The translations under genes and the position numbers were made by a program. Below the pieces are notes generated by a model. It was given only the letters and a program-made list of their open reading frames with translations, was not told the DNA's origin and ran no database searches. A stretch of DNA of 64,000 nt from Actinoplanes sp. SE50/110 (GTDB lineage Bacteria > Actinomycetota > Actinomycetes > Mycobacteriales > Micromonosporaceae), in the NCBI RefSeq assembly GCF_900119315.1, contig NZ_LT827010.1, positions 7,186,001-7,250,000 on the forward strand, in the 5' to 3' direction. Shown one piece after another: positions 17,130-26,108 of this stretch. Each line of letters opens with the position of its first letter. The first letter of the stretch is position 1.

Positions 17130-18526
17130 GGCTGCGGCTGGCGTACACGACCGCCGCCACCACCGCCGTCGCCGCCCTGGTCTTCCTCGTCCCGCTGGGC
17201 TGGGGCCTGCGCTCCGACCACCGCGAGGAGGCACTCGCCGGCGCCGCCCGGGCCACCTCCACGGTGGCCGGCGCGCTGCTGGCCGGCGCGGGCGACAAGG
17301 GCGTGGCCGCCGCCGCGGCGACGGCCGGCGATCCGGTCGTGCACGTGCCCGGCCTGGCGCCCACCCCGGGCGGCCGGGCCACCGGCAAGCAGATCGACGA
17401 GGCCGCCAGCCGGCCGGACGCCAGCGTGATCGAGGTGCCGGGCGGGGTGATCCGGCTGCAGCCGGTGACCGCCGGCGGCAAGGCCTGGGTGGTCGAGGGG
17501 TTCGTGCCGGCCTCCGAGCTGACCGAGAACACCGCGCGGGACTGGTGGCTCCTGCTCGGCCTGGCGGTGGTGCTGGTCGGCGGCTCGGTGATCGTGGTCG
17601 ACCGGCTCGCCCGGGGCGCGGTCAACTCGGCCAACAACCTGGTCGAGGCGGCCCTCGCGGTCGGCGACGGCGACCTCGGCGTGCGGATCCACCCGTCCGG
17701 GCCGCGCGAGCTGGCCGAGGCCGGCTACGCGTTCAACCGGATGGCCGACCGCCTGGTCACCTCCCGCACCGACGAGCGGGAGCTGGTCGCCGACCTGTCG
17801 CACCGGTTGCGCACCCCGCTGACCGCGCTGCGGCTGGACGCCGAGGCACTCGACCCGGACGACACGCAGATCATCGACCTGACCGCCGACGAGGTCGACC
17901 GGCGGCGCGGCATCCGGCGCATCCGGCAGGCCATCGCCACCCTGGAGGACGAGGTCAACTCCCTGATCAACACTACCCGCCAGACGGTCGCCGCACAGGT
18001 GGCGGCCAACCCCGAGGAGGGCCTGTGTGACGCCAGCGAGGTGGTCCGGGAACGGATGTCGTTCTGGTCGGCGCTCGCCGGCGACCAGGAGCGGCAGTAC
18101 CGGGTGACCGGCGCACACGTGCGGATCCCGGTGCCGGTCCCCCGCGCCGACCTGGCCGCCGCCCTGGACGCGGTGCTCGGCAACGTGTTCCGCTACACCC
18201 CGCAGGGCACCGCCTTCGAGGTGGCGCTCTCCCGCCGGGACGGCTGGGTGGCGCTGCGCGTCGACGACGCCGGCCCGGGCATCCCCGACCCGGAGAAGGC
18301 ACTGCGTCGCGGGCAGAGCCAGCAGGGCTCCACCGGCCTCGGCCTGGACATCGCCCGCCGGATGACCCAGTCGACCGGCGGCTCGGTCAGCCTGGACCGG
18401 GCCACGCTGGGCGGCGCCAGCGTGGTGATGCTGATCGCCGACGCCGACGCCACCCCGAAAACCCCCAGCCGTTTCGGCCTGGTCGGCCGCGGTGGTCGCG
18501 GCCGCCGCGGCCAGCGGGCCACCTGA
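17126..18526 (+). CDS. Sensor histidine kinase (HAMP, HisKA, HATPase)
   Basis: Membrane sensor for the preceding regulator. The reading frame shows a first membrane helix (TTAATTAVAALVFLVPLGWG), an extracytoplasmic region of about 110 residues, a second helix (WWLLLGLAVVLVGGSVIVV), HAMP, the phospho-His in LVADLSHRLRTPLTALRL, N-box (LGNVFRYTP), G1 (DDAGPGIP) and G2 (GSTGLGLDI). No ATG or GTG lies near the expected start. A CTG at 17126 overlaps the regulator stop as CTGA and is taken here (466 aa). The alternative is ATG 16985, deep inside the regulator gene and with only one base between AGGAGG and the ATG. The signal is unknown. Confidence 0.85.
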   Translation: MRLRLAYTTAATTAVAALVFLVPLGWGLRSDHREEALAGAARATSTVAGALLAGAGDKGVAAAAATAGDPVVHVPGLAPTPGGRATGKQIDEAASRPDASVIEVPGGVIRLQPVTAGGKAWVVEGFVPASELTENTARDWWLLLGLAVVLVGGSVIVVDRLARGAVNSANNLVEAALAVGDGDLGVRIHPSGPRELAEAGYAFNRMADRLVTSRTDERELVADLSHRLRTPLTALRLDAEALDPDDTQIIDLTADEVDRRRGIRRIRQAIATLEDEVNSLINTTRQTVAAQVAANPEEGLCDASEVVRERMSFWSALAGDQERQYRVTGAHVRIPVPVPRADLAAALDAVLGNVFRYTPQGTAFEVALSRRDGWVALRVDDAGPGIPDPEKALRRGQSQQGSTGLGLDIARRMTQSTGGSVSLDRATLGGASVVMLIADADATPKTPSRFGLVGRGGRGRRGQRAT

Positions 18527-18739
18527 TTCCCCCAGACGGACCAGAAGTTGCTTAGATCTGTTTTAAGAGTGTTCCCCTGGCTCGCCCGGGCTGGCAGTGT
18601 TCCCTCCGATCCCATCCGGCTCCCCGGTTCGCTCACCGCAGCACATCCCCATCGCCGCGGCCGGCGGAGCCCCGGAGCGGTGGGGGGCGGACACCCCATG
18701 GTCCCCTCCCACCGCCCACCCGCACGTCGAGGAGATGCC

Positions 18740-20944
18740 TTGCCCGCGCACCGCCGGTCAGCCTTCCCTGGCTCACCCGGCAGCCGCCGCCGGCCGTCAC
18801 GCTCCGCAACCTCTCGACTCCTCCCGGTGGCGCTCGGGCTGACCCTGCTCGGGGTCGGCGGCGTCGTCGGTCCCAGCGTGATCGGCGCCTCGTCGCGTAA
18901 GGACCCGGGCCGCTTCCAGCTGACCGCGCTCCCCAAGGACGCCCCCGACCAGGGCCTGGTCTACGAGGGTCTGAAGCCGGTCGCGGCCGGCGCGCTGTGC
19001 GCCGGGTCGTACCTGCTGGCCGACGACACCTGCACGCACGGCCCGGACCGGGCGCCCACCGGCCTGTCGGTGCGCGAGGACGTCGCCCCGGTCACCGCCG
19101 CGACCAGGCTGCCCGGCACGGTGCGCACCATGCACCCGGTGGTCGTCCCGACCGACGCCGAGATCGCCCGCGACCTGGGCGGCAGCGCGCTCACCCCGGA
19201 CGCGCCGGCGCTGATCCCGGACCCGGCCCCGGGCAACGCCGACTTCGTGCTCGGCCCGGCCGGCGTGGCCTGCGACGGCGACGGCCAGGACGGCAAGCGG
19301 GTGCAGCTGCTCTACGTGTACGCCGCGGGCACCGCCACCCGGTACAACCGGTACGTCAACTCGTTCCGCACCTGGGCGGCCGGCGTCGACGCGATCTTCG
19401 ACGCGAGCGCCGGCGAGACCGGCGGCTCCCGGCACGTGCGGTATGTGACCACGCCGGAGTGCACGGTCGCGGTCTCCGAGGTGGAGCTGCCGGCCGGGTC
19501 GCTGGACTCGTTCACCGCGACCGTCAAGGCGCTCGGCAACCTCGGCTACAACCGGACCGACCGCAAGTACCTGATGTTCTCCGACGCGAACGTCTACTGC
19601 GGGATCGGCACCTACGTCGACGACAACCGGCCGGGCCGGACCAACAACAACAACGCCGGCCCGTCCTACGCCCGGGTCGACTCCGGCTGTTGGAGTTCGG
19701 TGATGGCCGCGCACGAGCTGACCCACGCGTTCGGCGCGGTGCTCAACGGCGCGCCGAACGGCACCGGCGCGGGCGGCTGCCTGGACGACTACGACCTGCT
19801 GTGCGGCCCCGACCGGTCCGGCCGGGCGGTGCGGTCGTCCTGCCCGAAGGCGCACGAGGTGCGCCTGGACTGCGGCCACGACGACTACTTCAACACCAAC
19901 CCGAAGCCGGGCAGCTACCTGGACACCCACTGGAACGTCGCGCTCAGCGACTTCCTGCTGCGCAGCGACGGCGGCAACGACATCCCGGACGTACCCGGCG
20001 CGGTCACCCCCGACCCGGGCCAGGCCGCCGCGCCGCCGGCCGCCACCGCCTCGGCCCCGCCCGGCCCGTCGCCGAGCGCGGCACTCCCCGAGCCGAGTGG
20101 CAGCGCCGTCCCGGCCACGCCGGGCAGCTCCCCGAGCGCGTCGGCCGCCCCGCTGCCCCGGGCCAGCGCCGGCCCGGACGGCATCGACGCCGAACCGGCC
20201 GCCTACCACGCCGGGAACTCCTCCGGCGACCAGGACGCGGGCGCGCCCGACGGGACCCCGGCCGGTTCCGGCGACGTCCAGGCGGCCCTGGAGATCCGCG
20301 ACGCGACCAGCATGTCGGTGCGGCTGACCTGGAGCGCCGCGTCGGACACCGCGACCTACGAGGTGTCGGTCGGTGGCAAGCCGGTGGCCACCACCAAGGC
20401 GACCCGGGCGCTGCTGATCGGCCTCAAGCCGGACTCGGCGTACAAGGTCGAGGTCCGCAGCCGGACGAACAGGTACCACGCGACCGGCAGTGCGCACACC
20501 GCCCCCGCCGCCCGCCCGGTGCAGAATTCCTGGTTCGTCCTGACCAACTCGCTGACCGGCGGCGCCGCCGACCTCTACGCGGCCCGCGCCGCCGACGGCA
20601 CGCCGGCCACTCTCGGCCCGGCCGACGGCGGCAACCAGCAGCAGTGGCAGCTCAGCCCGGCCGCGGACAGCGGCAGCTACACGCTGATCTCCCGGGCCAG
20701 CGGCAAATGCCTGATGCCGCTCGGCGGCACCCCGGTCGCCGGCGCCCCGCTGGTCCAGGGCGACTGCGCCAACGCCGGCGCCCGCTGGCGTCTGCAGGCC
20801 TCCGACTTCGGCTTCACGCTGCGCAGCGAAACCGGCGACCTGGCCGTCGGCGTCGGCGGCCAGCGCTTCGGCTGGCACCGGGTGCTGGCCCTGGAGCCGG
20901 ACACCGGGCAGCGCCACCAGAGCTGGACCGCGGTGCCGAGCTGA
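18740..20944 (+). CDS. Secreted HExxH metalloprotease-like protein with FN3 and ricin-like domains
   Basis: A 734-aa exported protein starting at TTG 18740 (GAGGAG five bases upstream). The signal region is SRLLPVALGLTLLGVGGVVG. The N-terminal 400 residues form a large domain with cysteines and AAHELTHAFGAVLNG, a zinc-metalloprotease HExxH motif, followed by a cysteine-rich stretch (GGCLDDYDLLCG). A Pro/Ala/Ser linker (about 430-520) leads to a fibronectin type III domain (TSMSVRLTWSAASDTATYEV). A C-terminal beta-trefoil ricin-like lectin part then shows QQWQLSPAADSG and SRASGKCL. Family-level protease activity is an inference. The lectin part suggests carbohydrate or cell-surface targeting. 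It may be controlled by the two-component system just upstream. Confidence 0.8.
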   Translation: MPAHRRSAFPGSPGSRRRPSRSATSRLLPVALGLTLLGVGGVVGPSVIGASSRKDPGRFQLTALPKDAPDQGLVYEGLKPVAAGALCAGSYLLADDTCTHGPDRAPTGLSVREDVAPVTAATRLPGTVRTMHPVVVPTDAEIARDLGGSALTPDAPALIPDPAPGNADFVLGPAGVACDGDGQDGKRVQLLYVYAAGTATRYNRYVNSFRTWAAGVDAIFDASAGETGGSRHVRYVTTPECTVAVSEVELPAGSLDSFTATVKALGNLGYNRTDRKYLMFSDANVYCGIGTYVDDNRPGRTNNNNAGPSYARVDSGCWSSVMAAHELTHAFGAVLNGAPNGTGAGGCLDDYDLLCGPDRSGRAVRSSCPKAHEVRLDCGHDDYFNTNPKPGSYLDTHWNVALSDFLLRSDGGNDIPDVPGAVTPDPGQAAAPPAATASAPPGPSPSAALPEPSGSAVPATPGSSPSASAAPLPRASAGPDGIDAEPAAYHAGNSSGDQDAGAPDGTPAGSGDVQAALEIRDATSMSVRLTWSAASDTATYEVSVGGKPVATTKATRALLIGLKPDSAYKVEVRSRTNRYHATGSAHTAPAARPVQNSWFVLTNSLTGGAADLYAARAADGTPATLGPADGGNQQQWQLSPAADSGSYTLISRASGKCLMPLGGTPVAGAPLVQGDCANAGARWRLQASDFGFTLRSETGDLAVGVGGQRFGWHRVLALEPDTGQRHQSWTAVPS

Positions 20945-20963
20945 CTTTTCGAAGGAGACGACG

Positions 20964-21104
20964 ATGCGTGACGTGCTGAACCACCCGGACACCGAGGAGG
21001 AGGAGCCGCGCTTCAACCGCCGGCGCCTGATCCGCTGGCTCACCATCCTCACCATCGGCACGGTGGTGATGCTCGCCCTCTGGCAGGATCCGCTCTATCC
21101 CTGA
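20964..21104 (+). CDS. Small single-span membrane protein (46 aa)
   Basis: ATG 20964 is preceded by GAAGGAG at good spacing. The peptide begins MRDVLNHPDTEEEEPRFNRR, continues with one hydrophobic helix (WLTILTIGTVVMLALW) and ends QDPLYP. The acidic then basic N-terminus predicts N-in topology. It starts 19 bp after the secreted protease-like gene and is probably cotranscribed with it. Function unknown. Confidence 0.65.
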   Translation: MRDVLNHPDTEEEEPRFNRRRLIRWLTILTIGTVVMLALWQDPLYP

Positions 21105-21269
21105 CCCGCCCTCCGGCGAGCCGGGATCACGGTCATTCCGGCGGAGGTCGTGCGCTGCGGCCGGCAACTGATCGCTGCCGCCGACGAGACCCCGGCGGGC
21201 TTCGCAGGCCGCTGGCGCGACCGGAACGCGAAACCCACCGGGGGGAGGCCCGTGGGCCGTGCGTGGCCG

Positions 21270-22295
21270 TTACTCCGGGAAGCCCGCGGCGTAGCCGTCG
21301 ATCTCGGCCAGCAGGGTGGCCCTGCCCTGCGGGGACAGGAAGCTGTGGCGGACGGCGGCGCGGGCCAGGTCGGCCACCCCGGCGTGGTCGAGGGCGAGCA
21401 GCTCGGCGGCGACCGCGTACTCCCGCTCCAGGGAGGTGCCGAACATCGGCGGGTCGTCGGAGTTGACGCTGAACGGGACGCCGGCCGCGGCCAGTGTGGT
21501 GATCGGGTGCCGGGCCAGGTCGGCGACCGCGCGGGTGCGCAGGTTGGAGGTGGGGCACACCTCCAGGGGGATCCCGTGCTCGGCGAGGTGGGCCATCAGC
21601 CGCTCGTCCTGAGCGGCGGCGATGCCGTGGCCGATGCGTTCGGCACCCAGGTCGCGGATCGCGTCCCAGATCGTCTCCGGCCCGGTGGTCTCGCCGGCGT
21701 GCGGCACGCTGTGCAGCCCGGCGGCCCGCGCCTTGTCGAAGTACGGCTTGAACTGCGGCCGCGGCACCCCGATCTCCGGGCCACCCAGACCGAAACTGAT
21801 CAGACCGTCCGGCCTCTCCTCCAGCGCGATCCGCAGCGTCTCCTCGGCCGCCGGCAGCCCGGCCTCGCCCGGGATGTCGAAGCACCAGGCCAGCTCGACC
21901 CCGAAGTCGCGGCGGGCGCCGGCCCGGGCGTCCTCGATCGCCTCGCAGAAGGCCGGCGCCGGGATGCCGCGGCGCACGCTGGAGTACGGCGTCACGGTGA
22001 GCTCCGCGTACCGCACCCGCTGGCGGCTCAGCTCCCGGCCGATCTCGTAGGTGAGCAGCCGCACGTCGGCGGCGTCCCGGATCAGGTCGACCACGCTCAG
22101 GTAGATCTCGATGAAGTGCGCGAAGTCGCGGAACTCGAAGTAGTCGGCGAGCGCGGCCGGGTCGGCCGGCACCGGCGAACTGCCCTCGTGGCGGGCGGCG
22201 AGCTCGGCGACGATCCGCGGGCTGGCCGAACCCACGTGGTGCACGTGCAGTTCGGCCTTGGGCAGGCCGGTGATGAACTCGGTCAGGTCGGACAC
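21270..22295 (-). CDS. add: Adenosine deaminase family protein
   Basis: 341-aa TIM-barrel metallo-deaminase. Zinc ligands are visible in KAELHVHHVGS (HxH) and PHAGETTGPETIWDA, with RIGHGIAA and the SVNSDDPPMFGTSL segment completing the active site. These fit adenosine deaminase (adenosine to inosine). Related enzymes act on adenine, aminodeoxyfutalosine or cytokinins, and the HVHHVGS variant leaves substrate choice open. It is 9 bp from the trans-aconitate methyltransferase on the same strand. Confidence 0.87.
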   Translation of the reverse strand: MSDLTEFITGLPKAELHVHHVGSASPRIVAELAARHEGSSPVPADPAALADYFEFRDFAHFIEIYLSVVDLIRDAADVRLLTYEIGRELSRQRVRYAELTVTPYSSVRRGIPAPAFCEAIEDARAGARRDFGVELAWCFDIPGEAGLPAAEETLRIALEERPDGLISFGLGGPEIGVPRPQFKPYFDKARAAGLHSVPHAGETTGPETIWDAIRDLGAERIGHGIAAAQDERLMAHLAEHGIPLEVCPTSNLRTRAVADLARHPITTLAAAGVPFSVNSDDPPMFGTSLEREYAVAAELLALDHAGVADLARAAVRHSFLSPQGRATLLAEIDGYAAGFPE

Positions 22296-22304
22296 GGTAT
22301 CTCC

Positions 22305-23048
22305 CTAGATTGACGCCACCACGAAGATACGGCGGAAGGGGAACGCCACGTGCGCGTGTCCGGTCGGATAGGCCTCGGCGAGGCGGGCGCCCAGCTCGGC
22401 CCGGAACGACGTCCACGCGTCGGCGGTCAGCGCGGCCCGCACCGGGCGCAGGGCGGTGCCCTCCATCCAGCGCAGCACCGGGTGGTCGGGGCCGTCGACC
22501 GGCAGCAGGTGCACGTACGTGGTCTCCCAGGCGTCCACCGCGGCGCCCGCGGCGGTCAGGCTCTCGGCGTACACGGTCGGCTCGTCGACCGGCGACTCCC
22601 GGATGCCGCGCTCGACGCCGTGCCCGGCGGCGACCTCGCGCAGCAGCCGGTGCGACGGCGCGCCGAAGTTGCCCGGCACCTGCATCGCCAGCCAGGCGCC
22701 GGCGGGCAGTTCGCGCACCCAGCGGGTGAGCATCCGCTGGTGGCCGGGGACCCACTGGAGCGCCGCGTTGGTGACCACGACGTCGGTGTCCGGCCCGGGC
22801 GTCCAGTCCGCGATGTCGCCGACCCGGAAGTCGCCGCCGGTCGCCGCGGCGATCATCTCGGGGGACGAGTCGATCCCGGTGATCCGGGCGGCCGGCCAGC
22901 GCTCGGCCAGGGTGCGGGTGAGGTCGCCGAAGCCGCAGCCGAGGTCGACGACCTCGCGCGGTCGCCGCGCCCCGATCCGGGTGGTCAGGTCGAAGAACGG
23001 CCGGGACCGTTCGGTGCCGTAGCGCTGGTACACGGCCGGATCCCACAT
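22305..23048 (-). CDS. tam: Trans-aconitate 2-methyltransferase
   Basis: 247-aa class I SAM methyltransferase. Motif I is VVDLGCGFGDLTRTLA, motif II ITGIDSSPEM, and the family-typical start is MWDPAVYQRYG. NAALQWVPGH and the C-terminal PFRRIFVVA match Tam, which methylates trans-aconitate to stop inhibition of the citric-acid cycle. Upstream lies a divergent promoter region with the 10-bp palindrome CGTACGTACG (23068-23077) shared with the aldo-keto reductase. Confidence 0.88.
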   Translation of the reverse strand: MWDPAVYQRYGTERSRPFFDLTTRIGARRPREVVDLGCGFGDLTRTLAERWPAARITGIDSSPEMIAAATGGDFRVGDIADWTPGPDTDVVVTNAALQWVPGHQRMLTRWVRELPAGAWLAMQVPGNFGAPSHRLLREVAAGHGVERGIRESPVDEPTVYAESLTAAGAAVDAWETTYVHLLPVDGPDHPVLRWMEGTALRPVRAALTADAWTSFRAELGARLAEAYPTGHAHVAFPFRRIFVVASI

Positions 23049-23116
23049 GACGCCTCCTGATCAAAACCGTACGTACGTCTTGTTTGAAGATAGCAGCTTG
23101 GCGGTAGGGTCTTCCC

Positions 23117-24094
23117 GTGGAAAAACGAAGCTTTCGCCGAATGGGCCGCGACGCCTCGGTGATCGGCCTGGGCGCCTGGCAGCTCGGCGCCGACTGGGGC
23201 GACGTCAGTGAGGCCGACGCGCACGCGACCCTGCAGGCCGCGGTCGACGCCGGGGTCACCTTCATCGACACCGCCGACGTCTACGGCGACGGTCGCAGCG
23301 AGCAGATCGTCGGCTCGTTCGTGAAGGACCGACCCGGTCTCACCGTCGCCACCAAGATGGGCCGCCGGCTCCCCCAGGTCCCGGCGAACTACTCGATCGA
23401 CAACTTCCGGGCCTGGACCGACCGTTCCCGCGCCAACCTCGGCGTCGACACGCTCGACCTGGTCCAGCTGCACTGCCCGCCGACCCCGGTGTTCAACAGC
23501 GACGAGGTCTTCGACGCACTCGACACGCTGGTGCAGGAGAAGCGGATCGCGGCGTACGGGGTGAGCGTCGAGAAGGTCGAGGAGGCGCTCGCCGCGATCG
23601 CCCGGCCGGGCACCGCCAGCGTCCAGATCATCCTCAACGCGTTCCGGCTCAAGCCGCTCGAGCGGGTGCTGCCGGCCGCCGCCGAGGCCGGTGTCGGCAT
23701 CATCGCCCGGGTGCCGCTGGCCAGCGGTCTGCTCTCCGGGCGCTACGACGAGCACACCACGTTCGCCGCGGACGACCACCGCAACTACAACCGGCACGGC
23801 GAGTCCTTCGACGTCGGCGAGACGTTCTCCGGAGTGGACTATGCGACCGGCCTGGAGGCGGTCCGCCGACTCCGCCCGCTCGTTCCGGAGGGCGTCACGA
23901 TGGCGCAATTCGCGCTGCGCTGGATCATCGATCAGCCGGCCGTCACCGTGGTGATCCCGGGTGCGCGTAATCCCGAGCAGGCGCGCGCCAACGCGCACGC
24001 CGGGGACCTCCCGTCGCTTTCGCCGGAAACCCGGGAAATGATCAACGCGGTCTACGATGAGTTGATTCGCCCCCAGGTGCACGACAAATGGTGA
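23117..24094 (+). CDS. Aldo/keto reductase
   Basis: 325-aa (beta/alpha)8 oxidoreductase that reduces carbonyls with NADPH. The catalytic tetrad is visible: Asp and Tyr in DTADVYGDGRSE, Lys in TVATKMGRR, His in LVQLHCPP. The C-terminal cofactor clamp is VTVVIPGARNPEQARAN. This is the common stress-type AKR; the substrate is unknown. Its end overlaps the next small membrane gene by 7 bp. Confidence 0.92.
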   Translation: MEKRSFRRMGRDASVIGLGAWQLGADWGDVSEADAHATLQAAVDAGVTFIDTADVYGDGRSEQIVGSFVKDRPGLTVATKMGRRLPQVPANYSIDNFRAWTDRSRANLGVDTLDLVQLHCPPTPVFNSDEVFDALDTLVQEKRIAAYGVSVEKVEEALAAIARPGTASVQIILNAFRLKPLERVLPAAAEAGVGIIARVPLASGLLSGRYDEHTTFAADDHRNYNRHGESFDVGETFSGVDYATGLEAVRRLRPLVPEGVTMAQFALRWIIDQPAVTVVIPGARNPEQARANAHAGDLPSLSPETREMINAVYDELIRPQVHDKW

Positions 24095-24336
24095 ACAATG
24101 AAACCGAGTCCACCGCCGGCGACCCCACCCGGTTGCGCGGCTGGCTGAGCATGTCCCTGGGCCTGCTCGGCATCGTGCTCGGCACCGTGTGGACCCTGCA
24201 GGGTCTCGACGTCTTCGAGAACGAACTGATGAGCGACCAGCCGGCGTGGGCCGCGGCCGGTGGTGTGGTGATCGTGCTCGGCCTGGCTCTCGTGGTAATC
24301 GGCATGCGCCGACGGACCGGCGGATCGCTTTCCTGA
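24088..24336 (+). CDS. Small two-span membrane protein (82 aa)
   Basis: ATG 24088 lies inside the last codons of the aldo-keto reductase gene, so expression is coupled. Two hydrophobic segments (MSLGLLGIVLGTVWTLQGL and AAAGGVVIVLGLALVVIGM) flank an acidic loop, with a basic tail RRRTGG. Similar short proteins are common in actinomycetes, without known function. Confidence 0.7.
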   Translation: MVNNETESTAGDPTRLRGWLSMSLGLLGIVLGTVWTLQGLDVFENELMSDQPAWAAAGGVVIVLGLALVVIGMRRRTGGSLS

Positions 24337-24370
24337 ACCGTCCGACAAATGGCGGAACAATAGGGCGTAC

Positions 24371-24407
24371 AAAAGAGGCCCCGCAACCTCGATGAGGATG
24401 CGGGGCC
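24371..24407 (-). terminator. Rho-independent terminator of the cold-shock gene
   Basis: On the minus strand a stem of GGCCCCGCA paired with TGCGGGGCC (plus inner CCTC/GAGG) is followed by TCTTTTG. It lies about 60 bp after the cspA stop. The 3' U-rich tract makes direction clear. Confidence 0.8.
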
Positions 24408-24469
24408 ACCGGTCAGGCCGGCCTCCGCCAGGCGGCCGGCATGCCGGCCTCGCGGCCGGCGGATTGGTC

Positions 24470-24673
24470 TCAGAGCGGGCGAACCTGCTCCGCCTGCGGG
24501 CCCTTCTGGCCCTGGGCGATCTCGAACTCCACCCGCTGGTTCTCCTCCAGAGTGCGGTAACCGCTCGTCTGGATGGCCGAGAAGTGGACGAACACGTCAG
24601 CACCCCCGCCGTCGACGGTGATGAAGCCGAAGCCCTTGTCTGCGTTGAACCACTTCACGGTTCCTTGCGCCAT
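24470..24673 (-). CDS. cspA: Cold-shock domain protein
   Basis: 67-aa single CSD protein that binds single-stranded RNA/DNA. RNP1 (KGFGFITV) and RNP2 (VFVHFSAI) are intact, with the typical start [16 protein letters not shown]. The RBS AAGGAGAG precedes the ATG. It is a monocistronic unit with its own terminator at 24371. A gap of about 280 bp up to the next hairpin leaves room for the long regulated leader common in csp genes. Confidence 0.95.
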   Translation of the reverse strand: MAQGTVKWFNADKGFGFITVDGGGADVFVHFSAIQTSGYRTLEENQRVEFEIAQGQKGPQAEQVRPL

Positions 24674-25037
24674 GCTGAACTCTCCTTCTGAAAATGCCGG
24701 CCCGCCCTACGCGGCAGCGGAGCGCGGGGCCGATGACCGTTTTCGAGCAGCGGCGCCGCGAGGCGGCCCTTTCAGAGGACGTCCCCTCCGTTCAGCTTTG
24801 CGGCACCTGGTGACCCGCCGGGACGGGGCCGGTGTCGCTCCGCTTGGCGGAAGCAGCGAACCACGTACGCAAAAACTGGCCACACTGTACCCGAAAAACA
24901 GGCCGCAAAGCTGCCCCTCGAAGGAATCCAATAAAGCGTGGCAGATATGGAAAAGGCTCCCCACTTCGCGGTTACGAAGTGGGGAGCCGTCAAGACCCCT
25001 GTCTATACCGGTGTTGATCTAGACAACGGGCACCGGT
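24674..25037. other. 364-bp gene-free interval with cspA leader and a strong hairpin
   Basis: The left part should hold the promoter and 5' leader of cspA; I see no convincing -35/-10 pair. The right part contains the hairpin reported separately at 24955-24988. Short open frames crossing the interval on the minus strand (for example 24707-24964) have no ribosome site and no protein-like composition. Confidence 0.5.
24955..24988 (-). terminator. 14-bp perfect hairpin ending the DUF4235 operon
   Basis: GGCTCCCCACTTCG and its complement flank a 6-nt loop. Read on the minus strand it is followed by TTTTCC. It lies 50 bp after the stop of the 25038 gene, the last gene of a minus-strand operon. 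Confidence 0.75.
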
Positions 25038-25310
25038 CTAGTCCGGCCACTGCCCGGTCAGACGCTTCGCGCCGACCGCGCCACCACGATGGACGGCCGC
25101 CTTCACCACCGCGAAGATCGCACCCTGCAGCGCGGCGGCGGCCAGCACCTCACCCCAGCCACGATCCTCGTCGCCGGCGTCCGGGGCGTCGTCGTCGCCC
25201 GAGGCGAGCTTCCACACCTGCTTGAAAAGCAGCCCGGCGACCGCGCCGGCGGCGATCCCCGCCACCACGTTCACCGGCTTGAGGGCGATCTTGCCCAGTT
25301 TCCCCGCCAT
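25038..25310 (-). CDS. DUF4235 small membrane protein
   Basis: 90 aa. It begins MAGKLGKIALKPVNVVAGIAAG with a first helix (VVAGIAAGAVAGLLFKQVW), an acidic middle DDDAPDAGDEDRGW, and a second hydrophobic stretch (VLAAAALQGAIFAVVKAAV), matching the actinobacterial DUF4235 family. Its ATG shares one base with the stop of the DUF3618 gene (TGATG), so the three genes at 25038-26049 are one operon. Function unknown; family members co-occur with DUF3618 and holin-X as here. Confidence 0.85.
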   Translation of the reverse strand: MAGKLGKIALKPVNVVAGIAAGAVAGLLFKQVWKLASGDDDAPDAGDEDRGWGEVLAAAALQGAIFAVVKAAVHRGGAVGAKRLTGQWPD

Positions 25311-25621
25311 CAGCGCCTCCCCCGCACGATCAGGATCACTCCGACGACCGCGGCCAGCCCGGCCGCGATCAGCACCACCGGCAACTGGTTGGCGCGCACC
25401 GTCCCGGCCGAGACCGCCTGCAGCCGATCACCGGCCGCCGCGGCCTGGCCGAGCAGCCGCTGCCGGGTCTGCGCCACCTGCTCCCGGGCCCGCGCCTTGA
25501 CATCCGCCCGGGCGGCCAGCGCCTGCACCGTCTCGCCCAGCTCGGCCCGGGTCTGCTTGATCTCGGCCCGCAGCGCCACCAGGTCGGGCTTGCCTGTCGT
25601 ACCGTTGCTGCTCTCGCTCAT
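25310..25621 (-). CDS. DUF3618 protein
   Basis: 103 aa: an N-terminal helix with PDLVALRAEIKQTRAELGET (the DUF3618 signature), a coiled-coil middle, and one C-terminal membrane helix (LPVVLIAAGLAAVVGVILIV) ending in GRR. Likely a tail-anchored envelope protein. Coupled on both sides by overlapping stop/start codons. Confidence 0.85.
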   Translation of the reverse strand: MSESSNGTTGKPDLVALRAEIKQTRAELGETVQALAARADVKARAREQVAQTRQRLLGQAAAAGDRLQAVSAGTVRANQLPVVLIAAGLAAVVGVILIVRGRR

Positions 25622-26049
25622 CCCCGGCCTCGCTCCTTGACCGCGTGCCTGACCTCGTCGACATCAGCCTTCAGACCCTCGATCGCGGCCACCGGCTCGG
25701 CCGGCGCCACGCGACGGAACTGCGACCGGCCGATCAGCGCCAGCACACCGGCGACCAGGAAGATCGCCACGGTGACCACCAGGCTCGCCAGCCAGAGCGG
25801 CCAGACCAGGTCCAGCGCGATGATCGCGGTCGCGATCAGGGCACCGACACCGTACATCGCGAAGACACCGGCGCCACTGAAGAGACCGACGCCGATCCCG
25901 GCGTGTCTGCCCTTCTCGGCGAGCTCGGCCTTGGCCAGCGTCAGCTCATCCTTGACCAGCCGGCTGAGCTGCTCGCTGGCCCGTTGCACCAACTCCGCGG
26001 TGGACTGTTCGGACAACGGTCGGGCTCTGCCGTTGAGCACATCGGCCAT
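25618..26049 (-). CDS. Actinobacterial holin-X (phage-holin superfamily) protein
   Basis: 143 aa. A charged N-terminal helix (STAELVQRASEQLSRLVKDE) is followed by KAELAEKGRHAGIGVGLFSG and two adjacent membrane helices (ALIATAIIALDLVWPLWLAS and LVVTVAIFLVAGVLALIG). This is the PF07332-type family found chromosomally in actinobacteria; lysis activity is not implied. Its start at ATG 26049 leads the three-gene operon. Confidence 0.85.
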   Translation of the reverse strand: MADVLNGRARPLSEQSTAELVQRASEQLSRLVKDELTLAKAELAEKGRHAGIGVGLFSGAGVFAMYGVGALIATAIIALDLVWPLWLASLVVTVAIFLVAGVLALIGRSQFRRVAPAEPVAAIEGLKADVDEVRHAVKERGRG

Positions 26050-26108
26050 CGTGTCCCCCCCTTTTCGCTGTGTCCGGTGTATGCCCTGATCACTCGTTAC
26101 TCAATCCT

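Noticed and set aside
18797-21061. Very long minus-strand frame antisense to the secreted HExxH gene
   Set aside because: Composition is the mirror of a GC-rich codon pattern (VGRRR-type residues), with no domain and no start site.
24707-24964. Minus-strand 85-codon frame upstream of cspA
   Set aside because: No ribosome site and low protein character; region better explained as the cspA leader.
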